Source: Pseudomonadota bacterium | GTDB taxonomy: Bacteria > Pseudomonadota > Alphaproteobacteria > Rhizobiales > Beijerinckiaceae | Length of the DNA: 41,084 bases | NCBI GenBank assembly: GCA_023450615.1 | Contig: JAEXGT010000012.1 | Coordinates: 1 to 41,084 of the forward strand | Direction of reading: 5' to 3' | Shown: positions 6,986 through 15,222 of the stretch, piece after piece | How the letters are laid out: every line of letters starts with the position of its first letter | Position numbering within the stretch: the first letter of the stretch is position 1 | Notes under the pieces: generated by a model | What the model saw: only the letters and a program-made list of their open reading frames with translations | What the model was told of the DNA's origin: nothing | Databases searched by the model: none | Program-made: the position numbers and the translations under genes

Positions 6986-7029
6986 GATATAGCCAAGGTT
7001 AGGATAATTGTCAAGAACAAAATAGGAAC
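6986..7029 (-). promoter_or_regulatory. Sigma-70 promoter with LexA box, leftward
   Basis: On the reverse strand TTGACA (7014-7009), a 17-base spacer and TATATC (6991-6986) make a near-consensus housekeeping promoter. Abutting the -35 is GAAC-N7-GAAC (7015-7018 and 7026-7029, on either strand a direct repeat), the exact form of the alphaproteobacterial LexA operator. LexA bound there would block polymerase, so the transcript should be damage-inducible. Confidence 0.75.
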
Positions 7030-7098
7030 ATCTTGTCTTCGCCGTCAGGGCTGTCCTAGCCGGATGGGCCCCGGACCTTCCGATCCGAAACTCTCCGT

Positions 7099-7200
7099 CC
7101 TCATCCTGAGGAGCAGCGCAGCTGCGTCTCGAAGGAGGCCTCCTGTGCGCTCTGGATCCTCCTTCGAGACGGTCGCTGACGCGACCTCCTCAGGATGAGG
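7099..7200. repeat. REP-like inverted repeat pair
   Basis: CCTCATCCTGAGGAG at 7099 is mirrored by CTCCTCAGGATGAGG ending at 7200. Both arms carry the same extended sequence (GTCTCGAAGGAGG and its complement), and internal spacers differ. The same unit occurs at 20693-20712 and 27059-27156, so it is a dispersed intergenic repeat. Confidence 0.85.
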
Positions 7201-7249
7201 GCGGTGTGTGGTCGGATCGGGATCGCCATCGGGACGGACGCAGACTCCT

Positions 7250-7440
7250 CCTCGCTGTCATCCCCACGTAGGTGGGGATCCATAACCACGACCGCTGGCG
7301 GTAAAGACGCTGAGACGTCCGACGCGTCTTTTCCTGCAACGTTAGCGGATATGGATTTCCACGCCTTCGGCGCGGCCCTTCGGGTCCGCCTTCACGGGAA
7401 TGACAGGAAGGCGGGACTGATAGGGATGCCGGAATGACGA
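7250..7440. repeat. Cluster of other palindromic intergenic repeats
   Basis: It holds a hairpin TCATCCCCAC-GTA-GGTGGGGA (about 7259-7281) and, further on, a GGGTCCGCCTTCACGGGAATG-like unit with GGAATGACGA at its end. These resemble short dispersed palindromes common between genes in Hyphomicrobiales. Boundaries are approximate. Confidence 0.45.
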
Positions 7441-7642
7441 GGAACTGCGAGTGCTCCGCTCGATGAACGTCGCGGCTCTGCTGCCGCGCATCGGCAAGGG
7501 CTGCGCTTTATCCTGACAGGGCATCCTCATTCCCTCGCCAGCCCGGAAGAGTGCATGCCCCCATGCCCACGCACGAAGCGATTGTATTCGGCGGAGCGGG
7601 TGCTTAGGTTGCGCTGCAATCGACAACAGGCCCTAATGTCCC

Positions 7643-8407
7643 ATGCGCTTTTTCAATTCCGACGGCGTCAGCATCGCTTACATTGATGTGCCTCCCCATG
7701 AGGGGCAGGGCGATCCGATCCTGCTTATTCACGGTTTCGCATCGAGCCATGCGGTGAACTGGGTCAATACGCTGTGGGTGAAGACGCTGACGCGTGAGGG
7801 ATACCGCGTGATTGCCCTCGACAATCGCGGGCATGGCCAGAGTGACAAGCTCTACGATCCTGACGCGTACCATTCCTATCGCATGGCGGAGGATGCGACG
7901 CGCCTTCTCGACCATCTCGGTATCGAACGCGCGGACGTGATGGGCTATTCCATGGGCGCGCGCATCACCGCGCATATGGCATTGGCCTCTCCTGAGCGGA
8001 TGCGCTCCGCGCTGCTCGGCGGTCTCGGCATTCATCTCGTCGAGGGCGTCGGTCTTCCGCTCGGTATCGCGGATGCCATGGAGGTGCGCTCGCTGGATGA
8101 CCTCACCGATCCGATGCAACGCATGTTCCGCGCTTTCGCCGAACAGAACGGCAGCGACCTGAAAGCCCTTGCGGCCTGCATTCGCGGTTCTCGTCAGGCG
8201 CTCACGAAAGAGGAGGTGGCGTCCATCACGTTGCCGACTCTGGTTTCCGTCGGCACGAGGGACGATGTTGCGGGTTCTGGCCCGGAACTCGTGAAGCTTT
8301 TGCCGAATGCAACCGGCCTCGACATTCCCGGCCGCGACCACAACCTCGCCGTCGGCGACAAGGTTCATAAGCAGGGCGTGCTGGAGTTTCTTGCGCGCAG
8401 GCCGTGA
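7643..8407 (+). CDS. Alpha/beta-hydrolase
   Basis: 254 residues with a complete alpha/beta-hydrolase fold signature. The oxyanion-hole motif HGFASS starts at residue 30, and LDNRGHGQSD follows strand four. The nucleophile elbow is GYSMG with S103, the acid is D207 or D208 in GTRDD, and the catalytic His is H233 in GRDHN. The class is hydrolase acting on an ester, lactone or C-C bond; the substrate cannot be read. The start follows a weak site after the gene-free kilobase. The next gene on the same strand is 152 bases away, so a shared operon is possible but unproven. Confidence 0.85.
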   Translation: MRFFNSDGVSIAYIDVPPHEGQGDPILLIHGFASSHAVNWVNTLWVKTLTREGYRVIALDNRGHGQSDKLYDPDAYHSYRMAEDATRLLDHLGIERADVMGYSMGARITAHMALASPERMRSALLGGLGIHLVEGVGLPLGIADAMEVRSLDDLTDPMQRMFRAFAEQNGSDLKALAACIRGSRQALTKEEVASITLPTLVSVGTRDDVAGSGPELVKLLPNATGLDIPGRDHNLAVGDKVHKQGVLEFLARRP

Positions 8408-8559
8408 GCGGTTTCCCTTCCGCTTCGGTCGAGGAGAAGGACGTTGCAGACTGCGCGGCTCCACCCTCAATCCTTCGCCGCAAAAGGCGACGCATGAATC
8501 TCTCCGTTCCGTTGACTTAAGACTTCGTTCCTCCACTTCTCCCACCGAAGGAGACAGGG

Positions 8560-9045
8560 ATGACAAGACTCGATAGCGTCATTCGGCGGCTGACGGCGCA
8601 GCGCGATCTGCTGGACTGGGCGGCACGCGAAATATCCGCACAAGGACTTGTGCTCGAACTCGGCCTCGGCAACGGACGGACCTATGATCATCTGCGCGAC
8701 CGTTTGCCGGAACGCGAGATCTATGTGTTCGAGCGATCGCCCGCAGCGCATCCCGATTCCACTCCGCCCGACGACTATCTCATCGTCGGCGATATCTTCG
8801 AGACCTTGCCGCTTTTCACCGAACGCTTCGGCGTGGGCTCCGCTGCATTGATCCATGCCGATATCGGCACCGGCGATGCGGAGGCCAATCGCGAACTTGC
8901 GCGGCGCTTGTCGCCGTTGATCGAGAGCCTGCTGCAACCGGGAGGCCTTCTCGTCGCCGACCGTCCCTTCGATCTTCCATCCTGCACGGATATCTCAGCG
9001 CGAACGGGCGTGGCCGAGGGGCGCTACTTCGTCTACCGGCGCTGA
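8560..9045 (+). CDS. Class I SAM-dependent methyltransferase
   Basis: 161 residues. Motif I of the Rossmann-like fold is LVLELGLGNGRTYDHL (about 30-45), followed by the acidic end of strand two in YVFERSP and a motif-III-like strand ALIHADIGTG. It resembles the small SAM methyltransferase family Methyltransf_17 of alphaproteobacteria. The acceptor is unknown. GAAGGAGA about eight bases before the ATG sets the start. Its stop is three bases from the stop of the convergent crotonase gene, with no terminator between. Confidence 0.8.
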   Translation: MTRLDSVIRRLTAQRDLLDWAAREISAQGLVLELGLGNGRTYDHLRDRLPEREIYVFERSPAAHPDSTPPDDYLIVGDIFETLPLFTERFGVGSAALIHADIGTGDAEANRELARRLSPLIESLLQPGGLLVADRPFDLPSCTDISARTGVAEGRYFVYRR

Positions 9046-9048
9046 GGT

Positions 9049-9849
9049 TCAGCGGCCCTTGAAGACGGGCTTGCGCTTTTCCAGAAAGGCCGTGCGTCCC
9101 TCCACGGCATCCGCGCTGTCGAAGCAGCGATCGGCCAGAGCAACCGGATCGGTGTCGGGATGTGCAAGTCCCATCGCGGCATCGATGGCCGCTTTCGCAG
9201 CGCGGATCGTGAGCGGCGCGTTCTTCGCGATATCATGCGCTAGCGCGAGCGCGACGCTCTCTAGTTCGTCGTCCGGTACCACGCGCTGAACGACGCCGAG
9301 CTGTTGCGCTTCCTGCGCATCGATGCGCCGGGCCGTGTAGAACAGATCCTTGGCGGCAGGTGCGCCGACGGCGGCGGTCACGAGCTTCATCGCGCCCGGG
9401 GGATAGCCGATGCCGAGACGCGCGGCGGGTATGCCGAACACCGCGTTCTGCGAGGCGATGCGCAGGTCGCAGGAGAGCGCCAGCCCGAACCCTCCGCCGA
9501 GGCAGAAGCCTCGGATCATGGCGATCACCGGCTTCGAGCAATGGGCCAGAGCCCAGAATGCGGCCTCGTTGATCGCCTCGTAGGCCCGGCCTCCCTCGGC
9601 ATCGGCCCGCACGGTCTCGAACTCCGCGATGTCCGCGCCGGAGGCGAAGGATTCCGAGCCCGCGCCGCGCAGGACGATCACGCGGACGCTCTCATCCTGA
9701 TCCAAGGCCGCGACGAGGCCCGGTAGGGCTCTCCACATCTCCAGGTCGAGGGCGTTGCGCTTCGTGGGATTGTCAATGGAAAGCGTCGCGACGGGGCCGT
9801 CGGCGGTTGCGGTGAGCTTGGGGCTGCTAGACGAAAAAGAGGCGTTCAT
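9049..9849 (-). CDS. Crotonase-fold protein lacking both hydratase Glu residues
   Basis: 266 residues of the enoyl-CoA hydratase/isomerase superfamily. The oxyanion-hole segments are ASGADIAEF (69-77) and GFCLGGGFGLALSCD (114-128), which bind and polarise the acyl-CoA thioester. The two Glu residues used by true hydratases are missing: the position in GGGxE is G122 and the one in FGxPE is A142. It may catalyse another crotonase reaction (isomerase, thioesterase, decarboxylase) or be misnamed by similarity as hydratase. The C-terminal EGRTAFLEKRKPVF is standard. It diverges from cysE across a 78-base gap. Confidence 0.85.
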   Translation of the reverse strand: MNASFSSSSPKLTATADGPVATLSIDNPTKRNALDLEMWRALPGLVAALDQDESVRVIVLRGAGSESFASGADIAEFETVRADAEGGRAYEAINEAAFWALAHCSKPVIAMIRGFCLGGGFGLALSCDLRIASQNAVFGIPAARLGIGYPPGAMKLVTAAVGAPAAKDLFYTARRIDAQEAQQLGVVQRVVPDDELESVALALAHDIAKNAPLTIRAAKAAIDAAMGLAHPDTDPVALADRCFDSADAVEGRTAFLEKRKPVFKGR

Positions 9850-9927
9850 AGGGTCCGGGGATCTGTGGTAAGGGGCACGGAATTCTTATGTATATTGTCT
9901 AAGAGCCGAGCCGGCAGGGAGATTAGC

Positions 9928-10764
9928 ATGGCACAGACGCGCTTGAAGTCCGGAAATCCGGATATTCTCGTCGGCAAGGTCGATCCGATCTGGAATCGTC
10001 TGCGCGCCGAAGCCGAGGCCGTCGTACAGGCCGAGCCTGCTCTGGGCGGTTTCGTGCTGAGCGCCATCCTTCACCAGCCGAGTCTCGAGGCAGCGGTGAT
10101 CCACCGGGTCGCTTCGCGCCTCGGCCACGCCGCCCTTCCGGCCGACATCATCGAGCAGGTCTTCCTGGAGGCGGTGGAGCAGGACAAAGGCATCGGTCAG
10201 GCTTTCCGCGCCGATATCAGCGCCGTTCTCGACCGCGACCCGGTCGTGACCCGGGCCATCGAGCCGGTGCTTTACTTCAAGGGTTTCCACGCCATCCAGA
10301 CCCATCGTCTTGCTCATTGGCTCTGGAGCCGGGGCCGGGAGGATTTCGCGCTCTATCTCCAGAGCCGCTCCTCCGACACCTTCCAGACGGACATTCATCC
10401 GGCGGCGCGGATCGGGCGCGGCATTTTCCTCGATCACGCCACCGGCCTCGTGGTCGGCGCGACGGCGGTCATCGAGGATAATGTCTCGATGCTTCAGGAC
10501 GTGACGCTCGGCGGAACCGGCAAGGAACGAGGCGACCGTCACCCGAAGATCCGCCACGGCGTGCTGATCGGGGCGGGCGCCAAGATCCTGGGCAATATCG
10601 AGGTCGGCCATTGCGCGAGAATCGCGGCGGGCTCCGTGGTGCTCAAGCCCGTGCCCCACAATGCGACCGTGGCGGGCGTTCCGGCCAAGGTCGTCGGCAC
10701 GGCGGGATGCGAGGAACCGGCCCGGTCCATGGATCATCTCCTGTCCGAAGCCGAGGGCATCTGA
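9928..10764 (+). CDS. cysE: Serine O-acetyltransferase
   Basis: 278 residues. CysE transfers acetyl from acetyl-CoA to L-serine, giving O-acetylserine for cysteine synthesis. An N-terminal helical region (about 1-150, with FKGFHAIQTHRLAHWLW near its end) leads into a left-handed beta-helix of hexapeptide repeats. The latter starts DIHPAARIGRGIFLDHATG, where the Asp and His act in catalysis, and continues through DVTLGGTGK to GNIEVG. The length is typical of CysE. The start MAQTRLKSG follows AGGGAGA; the frame is open further upstream without a site. The C-terminal tail ends in EAEGI, and an Ile C-terminus is what CysE uses to dock into CysK. Confidence 0.95.
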   Translation: MAQTRLKSGNPDILVGKVDPIWNRLRAEAEAVVQAEPALGGFVLSAILHQPSLEAAVIHRVASRLGHAALPADIIEQVFLEAVEQDKGIGQAFRADISAVLDRDPVVTRAIEPVLYFKGFHAIQTHRLAHWLWSRGREDFALYLQSRSSDTFQTDIHPAARIGRGIFLDHATGLVVGATAVIEDNVSMLQDVTLGGTGKERGDRHPKIRHGVLIGAGAKILGNIEVGHCARIAAGSVVLKPVPHNATVAGVPAKVVGTAGCEEPARSMDHLLSEAEGI

Positions 10765-10848
10765 CGGGGAGAAGAACCCATCGCCGCTTGCCCGCGTTGG
10801 CACGGCGTGGCAATGGCTGATGCCGAACAGTTTGAGAAAGGACTTGTA

Positions 10849-11061
10849 GTGGACAAAACGGAGATGGCGAAAGTCGAGCGCTACCTGCGCCAGACCTTCG
10901 CGAACCACTCGATCCGAGTTGTCGGTCGCCCCAAGAAGACCGACTCGGCGGAAGTTTACATTGGTGAGGAATTCGTCGGCGTGCTCTTCGTCGATGATGA
11001 GGACGGGGACCGCTCCTTCAACTTCACCATGGCGATCCTCGATACCGACCTCGAGGACTAA
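10849..11061 (+). CDS. DUF3126 family protein
   Basis: A 70-residue small soluble protein of the alphaproteobacterial DUF3126 family (MDKTEMAKVERYLRQTF, then VYIGEEFVGVLFVDDEDGDRSF and the acidic end DLED). The GTG at 10849 is chosen because AAAGGA lies seven bases upstream and homologues as I recall them begin at MDKTE; the frame is open to 10807. It follows cysE by 84 bases and is closed by a terminator, so the two may share a transcript. The function is unknown in the family. Confidence 0.8.
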   Translation: MDKTEMAKVERYLRQTFANHSIRVVGRPKKTDSAEVYIGEEFVGVLFVDDEDGDRSFNFTMAILDTDLED

Positions 11062-11073
11062 GCCCACCATTCA

Positions 11074-11108
11074 CGGCAGAACCTCTCCAGGTTCTGCCGT
11101 TTTCTTTT
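11074..11108 (+). terminator. Intrinsic terminator after the DUF3126 gene
   Basis: A perfect 11-bp stem CGGCAGAACCT/AGGTTCTGCCG with a CTCC loop, followed by TTTTCTTTT. It overlaps the leader of the next gene. Confidence 0.92.
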
Positions 11109-11115
11109 CCGGAAC

Positions 11116-11652
11116 ATGACGATGCCGATCTACAGCCTCGACGACGTTTCTCCCATCCTGCCCGAAGAGGGCCGTTTCTGGATCGCACCCGATGCTCATG
11201 TGATCGGCAAGGTCAGGCGCGGGGCCGATGTGGGCATCTGGTTCGGGGCCGTGCTGCGCGGCGACAACGAGCTGATCGATATCGGCGAGGGCACGAATAT
11301 CCAGGAAGGGGCCGTGCTCCACACGGATATGGGTGCGCCCCTCAGCGTCGGCGCGGGCTGCACCATCGGCCACAGCGCCATCCTGCACGGCTGTACCATC
11401 GGCGAGAATTCGCTCATCGGCATGGGAGCCACCGTGCTCAACCATGTGCGCATCGGCCGGAACTGCCTCGTGGGCGCGAATGCGCTCGTCACCGAGGGCA
11501 AGGAGTTTCCGGACAATTCCCTGATCGTCGGCGCGCCCGCCAAGGCAATCCGCGTCCTCGACGAGGAGGCCGTCGCGCGGCTGCGCGAGTCGGCAAGGCA
11601 CTACGTGGAGAACTGGCGGCGCTTCGCAAAAGGAATGAGGCGGATCGATTGA
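11116..11652 (+). CDS. Gamma-class carbonic anhydrase-like hexapeptide protein
   Basis: 178 residues of left-handed beta-helix repeats (IGxx/VGxx hexapeptides from about 28 to 140) plus a C-terminal helix (ARLRESARHYVENWRRF). The three zinc ligands of the gamma-carbonic anhydrase family are in place: H69 (VLHTD), H86 and H91 (GHSAILHG). Family members such as YrdA and CaiE/PaaY bind metal, but many show little CO2 hydration, so activity is not certain. RGDNELIDIGEGTNIQEG is the conserved core. The start is ATG 11116; a second ATG lies two codons on. Confidence 0.85.
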   Translation: MTMPIYSLDDVSPILPEEGRFWIAPDAHVIGKVRRGADVGIWFGAVLRGDNELIDIGEGTNIQEGAVLHTDMGAPLSVGAGCTIGHSAILHGCTIGENSLIGMGATVLNHVRIGRNCLVGANALVTEGKEFPDNSLIVGAPAKAIRVLDEEAVARLRESARHYVENWRRFAKGMRRID

Positions 11653-11707
11653 CCCGCCTCATCATGAATTCCAGGTTTTGACCAGGGCGCATAGCGCCCC
11701 GTTTGTT

Positions 11708-12391
11708 TTAGCGGTTCGCGGTGGTGGTCGGCGAGGTGGCGATGCCGCCGAGCGACACCCAGCCCACCTGATCCTGGCTCTCGCGCTTGATGTAGACGTA
11801 ACCGGTGCGGCTCCAGGGGAGGACCGAGGAGGTCTTGTTGTCGAGCACGTAGTCGCCGCGATTGGTGCGCACCATCAGCACTGCATGGCCTTCGCCGAGC
11901 TCGTCGATCACGACGGTCATGCGCATGGCGCGGCGGGGGAGACCGCTTTCGGCGAGGAGACGGCGCTTCAGGAGCTGGAAGTCCTCGCAATCGCCGCGGC
12001 CATCCTCGGCGAAGTCCCAGATGTCCACGACGCCCCAATGGTCCGCGTCCGTCACGGCCTTGATGGAGGAGTTCACGCGCTGATTGACGGAAACGATGGT
12101 CTTCCAGATCTGAGGGGTCAGATCGATCACGTCCGGCTCGTTCACGTTGACGGCGCACTCGGCGGGATTGCTGTCGCAGAACTTCGACCAGGCCACGAGA
12201 GGCTTGGCCGTGCCCATGCTGGCAATCGGATTGCTCGAGGAAGGAAGGGATGCCAGCGTCTGGGCCTGGGCTGCTTGGCCCGCGCAGACCATGAGGCCCG
12301 ATACGAAAGCTGCTTTAATGAAATTGCCGGAGAAGGAAAACTTCCCGTTTAATCCGCTGAAAACGCCTTTTTTGAAATAATCCTGCCGCAT
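11708..12391 (-). CDS. Periplasmic transglutaminase-like cysteine protease (BTLCP)
   Basis: 227 residues with a signal peptide (FIKAAFVSGLMVCAGQAAQA, cleavage after AQA near residue 43). The mature part is a bacterial transglutaminase-like cysteine proteinase of the LapG/BTLCP family: the catalytic Cys lies in GDCEDFQLLKRRLL, His in EGHAVLMV and Asp in YVLDNKTS. LapG types cut adhesins in the periplasm; other Hyphomicrobiales members are of unknown substrate. No LapA/LapD genes are adjacent. The start is the ATG after GGTGGGG; an upstream ATG at 12451 would add an unlikely N-region. It lies divergent from the rhomboid gene. Confidence 0.85.
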   Translation of the reverse strand: MRQDYFKKGVFSGLNGKFSFSGNFIKAAFVSGLMVCAGQAAQAQTLASLPSSSNPIASMGTAKPLVAWSKFCDSNPAECAVNVNEPDVIDLTPQIWKTIVSVNQRVNSSIKAVTDADHWGVVDIWDFAEDGRGDCEDFQLLKRRLLAESGLPRRAMRMTVVIDELGEGHAVLMVRTNRGDYVLDNKTSSVLPWSRTGYVYIKRESQDQVGWVSLGGIATSPTTTANR

Positions 12392-12685
12392 GCCCCACCA
12401 GCCGGTTAATGTTCTTTTAACCAAACTGACATGGTTACATTTGCGGCTCAAGCGGAAAGTAAAAGGTGAGTTAACGCGTCGCGGCTGCGGGCGGTTCCTT
12501 TATGGTTAACAAAAAGTTTATAGCATCGCCCAGATGAGGAAAGCATTCCTCTGGGTCAATGAAGGATCAAGCTAAGCGCTTGGTTTTCCTTGCGCGGCAG
12601 GCCACATAGAGGGCTACGTTGAAAAAGGCACCGCCGCTGCCATCCCCGATTCCCTTTATGCTGCCAGTCTGAGAAAAAGTTGTCC

Positions 12686-13504
12686 ATGCCCTTGAGCCAG
12701 CCCCGTGTTCGTGAACCGATTTTCAATCTTCCATCGGTCGTGACACTCAGCATTCTCGTTCTGGTGGCGATTCACGGCATTCGGATGTTCTTCCTCTCCG
12801 AGGAAACCGACTTCGAGGCGATGATCGATTTTGCGGTGATTCCCGCTCGTTGGGCCGTGGCCTACGGAGGCGTCGACATCCAGGAAATCCTCCGGATGCT
12901 GCAGGAGGGCGCGCCCGAAGAAGCGATGAAGCCGCTCGCAGCCTTCGCCCAATACGTCCTCGGCGACGGGGAAGGGCGTCCCTGGACGGCGCTGACCTAC
13001 ATGCTGCTTCACGGCTCCTGGGCACATGTCATCATCAACAGCATCTGGCTTGCGGCCTTCGGCACTCCGATCGCGCGGCGCTGCGGGGCATGGCGCTTCT
13101 TCCTGCTCTCAATCCTCTCCGGCATCGGCGGCGCCATTCTCTACGCGGCGATCAATCCGCTTCAGGTGATCCCGATGATCGGCGCGTCGGGCGCTGTTTC
13201 CGGCCTCATGGCGGCCGCGGCTTGGTTCATGTTCGCGCCGGCAAGCTGGCACTGGGAAGGCCGGCTCACCGAGCCTCACGAACGGGCCCGTCAAGCGCTT
13301 GCGGACATGATCAGGAACCAGCCCTTCCTGATATTTCTCAGCGTGTGGTTCGCCACCAATTACATCTTCGCCGTGGTCCAGCCCATCGGCATGGCCGAGG
13401 GCAACATTGCCTGGGAGGCGCATGTGGGCGGCTTCCTCGTCGGGCTGCTCGTTTTTCCCTGGCTCGACCCGATCCCTGCAAGCGGACGCCGCATATCGGC
13501 TTGA
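12686..13504 (+). CDS. Rhomboid-family intramembrane serine protease
   Basis: 272 residues, about seven membrane segments. The catalytic dyad is S168 in the GASGAVSG helix and H246 in EAHVGGFLVG. The rhomboid loop signature WRFF (after RRCGA) and HGSWAHVIINSIW in the second helix are also present. It would cleave single-pass membrane substrates within the lipid bilayer. The N-terminus (FNLPSVVTLSILVLVAIHGIRMFF) holds the first membrane helix. ATG 12686 was chosen; a TTG two codons earlier is possible. The substrate is unknown. Confidence 0.9.
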   Translation: MPLSQPRVREPIFNLPSVVTLSILVLVAIHGIRMFFLSEETDFEAMIDFAVIPARWAVAYGGVDIQEILRMLQEGAPEEAMKPLAAFAQYVLGDGEGRPWTALTYMLLHGSWAHVIINSIWLAAFGTPIARRCGAWRFFLLSILSGIGGAILYAAINPLQVIPMIGASGAVSGLMAAAAWFMFAPASWHWEGRLTEPHERARQALADMIRNQPFLIFLSVWFATNYIFAVVQPIGMAEGNIAWEAHVGGFLVGLLVFPWLDPIPASGRRISA

Positions 13505-13632
13505 AAGTGCCTCGGTTTCGCTCAATCATCCTGGATGTGACGTAGGGTCAATCTGCTCACGGGACGGCCCTGCTCAAGCCTGGCGGTTGCGAAGCCCAAC
13601 GGTTCCTCGCGCCGCTTCATGGGAGGGAAAAC

Positions 13633-14064
13633 ATGAATGTCGATCGGATCCTTTCGCTGAAAGGACGCAATGTCGTCTCCATCGAGGCGGATCGCTCGTT
13701 GGGCGAAGCGGCCCGGCTTCTCTCTGAGCGCAGGATCGGCGCGGTCGTGGTGGTGGATGGCCGGCAGCCGGTTTCCGGTATTCTCTCCGAGCGCGACATC
13801 GTCAAGGCGGTCGCCGCTCAAGGCGCGCAGGCCCTCGACGAACCGGTGTCCCGCTTCATGACCGGGCAGGTGGTGACATGCACCAGCCGCAGCTCCGTCA
13901 ACGATCTCATGGAGCTGATGACTCAGCACAAATTCCGTCACGTGCCTGTGGTCGAGGGAGGGCAGCTTATCGGCATCATCTCCATCGGCGATGTGGTGAA
14001 GCAGCGGGTCGAGGAGATCGAGGCAGAAAGCCAGGCGATCAAGGAATACATCGCTACGGCGTGA
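13633..14064 (+). CDS. Tandem CBS-domain protein
   Basis: 143 residues made of two CBS domains (about 8-60 and 76-128). These fold together as a Bateman module that binds adenine nucleotides and regulates a partner. Visible marks are IGAVVVVDGRQPVSGILSERDIV in the first and FRHVPVVEGGQLIGIISIGDVVK in the second. No effector domain is attached. GGGAGGG eight bases before the ATG is a strong ribosome site. Such stand-alone CBS proteins are frequent in this order, but no EcfG promoter is visible before this one. Confidence 0.9.
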   Translation: MNVDRILSLKGRNVVSIEADRSLGEAARLLSERRIGAVVVVDGRQPVSGILSERDIVKAVAAQGAQALDEPVSRFMTGQVVTCTSRSSVNDLMELMTQHKFRHVPVVEGGQLIGIISIGDVVKQRVEEIEAESQAIKEYIATA

Positions 14065-14112
14065 CCGGCCTCGACGGCATTGTCTCGTCCCGGAACTGCG
14101 GAGCGGGGTTGA

Positions 14113-15126
14113 TCAGGTCGCCTGCGATTCCTGAATCAGCTCCAGAATATCCGGCAGGGCGCGTTCCGTGGCCTGCCGTCCGAGCGCGATGCATTCCTGC
14201 GCGCGATGGAATTCGAACAGCCCTATCTTCGCGAGCTTGGGCGCAACCATGATGTCCGGCGGGTCGCCGGCGAGGCGCGAGCGCGCGATGCGGTCCTGGG
14301 TGATGTTGAAGGCATCGACCATGACGGTGGCCATGCCGGGAGCATCGGGCTTGCGCTGTCTGTCGCCGCGCGCGCCGGAGAATAAGCTCCATCTGCGCGG
14401 AGCATCCTCGATGACCTCTTCGATCTCCTTCTGGTCGCTTGTTTCGGAATCGTAGGATTGAATAACCGTTCCCCGCACGCGCACTTCGCCGTTGAGGTTC
14501 ACGCAGATCACAAGATCCGCGCCGAGCGCACGCGCCGCGGTGATGGGGATGGGGTTCACCAAGGCCCCATCCATGAGCCAGCGTCCGCCGATGAGAACGG
14601 GGTCGAACACGCCGGGCAGGGCATAGGAAGCGCGCATGGCCTGTACGAGGGGGCCTCGGGTCAGCCAGATCTCGTGGCCGCTCGTAAGCTCGGTGGCGAT
14701 GGTGCAAAACTTGATGGGCAATGTTTCGACGCGGCGATCCGTGAGGTCCTGGTCGAGAAGCTTCTGGAGGCGTCCACCTGCGATCAGGCCCGCGCCGCTG
14801 AAATGGAAATCCAGCAGGCCCATGACCCGGCGCTTGGTGAGGGACAGAGCGAAGGCTTCGAGCTGATCGAGCTTGCCTGCGGCGTAGCAGCCGCCGACTA
14901 CGGCGCCAATGGAGCAACCGGCGATCACGTCGGGGACGATGCCGGCTTCTTCGAGAACCCGTAACACGCCGATATGAGACCAGCCGCGCGCCGCGCCGCC
15001 GCCGAGGGCGAGACCGATCTTCACCTTGGTGCGGGCGGGCTGCTCGACGGGCTGCTTGATCTCGCCGGCCGTGCCGCCTCCGCCGCCGGTCCCGGCGCTG
15101 CGCCGGGCAATCCCGTCCCACAACAT
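14113..15126 (-). CDS. Patatin-like phospholipase / RssA-type protein
   Basis: 337 residues. The patatin fold motifs are all present: glycine-rich oxyanion loop GGGAARGWSH (42-51), nucleophile elbow GCSIG with S72, and the Asp of the dyad in DGALVNPIP. It is predicted to be a serine acyl hydrolase on membrane lipids. The N-terminal 30 residues are Gly-rich and probably disordered. The ATG at 15126 is chosen because GGAGTG precedes it by five bases; a TTG at 15195 would add 23 residues. The gene stops 48 bases from the convergent CBS gene. Confidence 0.88.
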   Translation of the reverse strand: MLWDGIARRSAGTGGGGGTAGEIKQPVEQPARTKVKIGLALGGGAARGWSHIGVLRVLEEAGIVPDVIAGCSIGAVVGGCYAAGKLDQLEAFALSLTKRRVMGLLDFHFSGAGLIAGGRLQKLLDQDLTDRRVETLPIKFCTIATELTSGHEIWLTRGPLVQAMRASYALPGVFDPVLIGGRWLMDGALVNPIPITAARALGADLVICVNLNGEVRVRGTVIQSYDSETSDQKEIEEVIEDAPRRWSLFSGARGDRQRKPDAPGMATVMVDAFNITQDRIARSRLAGDPPDIMVAPKLAKIGLFEFHRAQECIALGRQATERALPDILELIQESQAT

Positions 15127-15222
15127 CGCTTCACTCCAAGGCCACTCGTCCCAATCATGCTCCAGCCTGGTGAAGGCCGCATGAATGGTCCTCAAGCTTC
15201 ACTTAGGTCGCGTTGCTGAAAA

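Larger units (their letters stand above)
6503..7642. other. Gene-free kilobase with SOS promoter and repeats
   Basis: No frame here looks like a real gene: the longest ones have low-complexity translations and no ribosome sites. The left half contains a highly structured segment (6841-6977) behind a LexA-controlled promoter. The right half contains REP-like inverted repeats (7099-7200) and other dispersed repeat-like palindromes (7250-7440). The remaining bases show nothing I can name. Confidence 0.6.
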
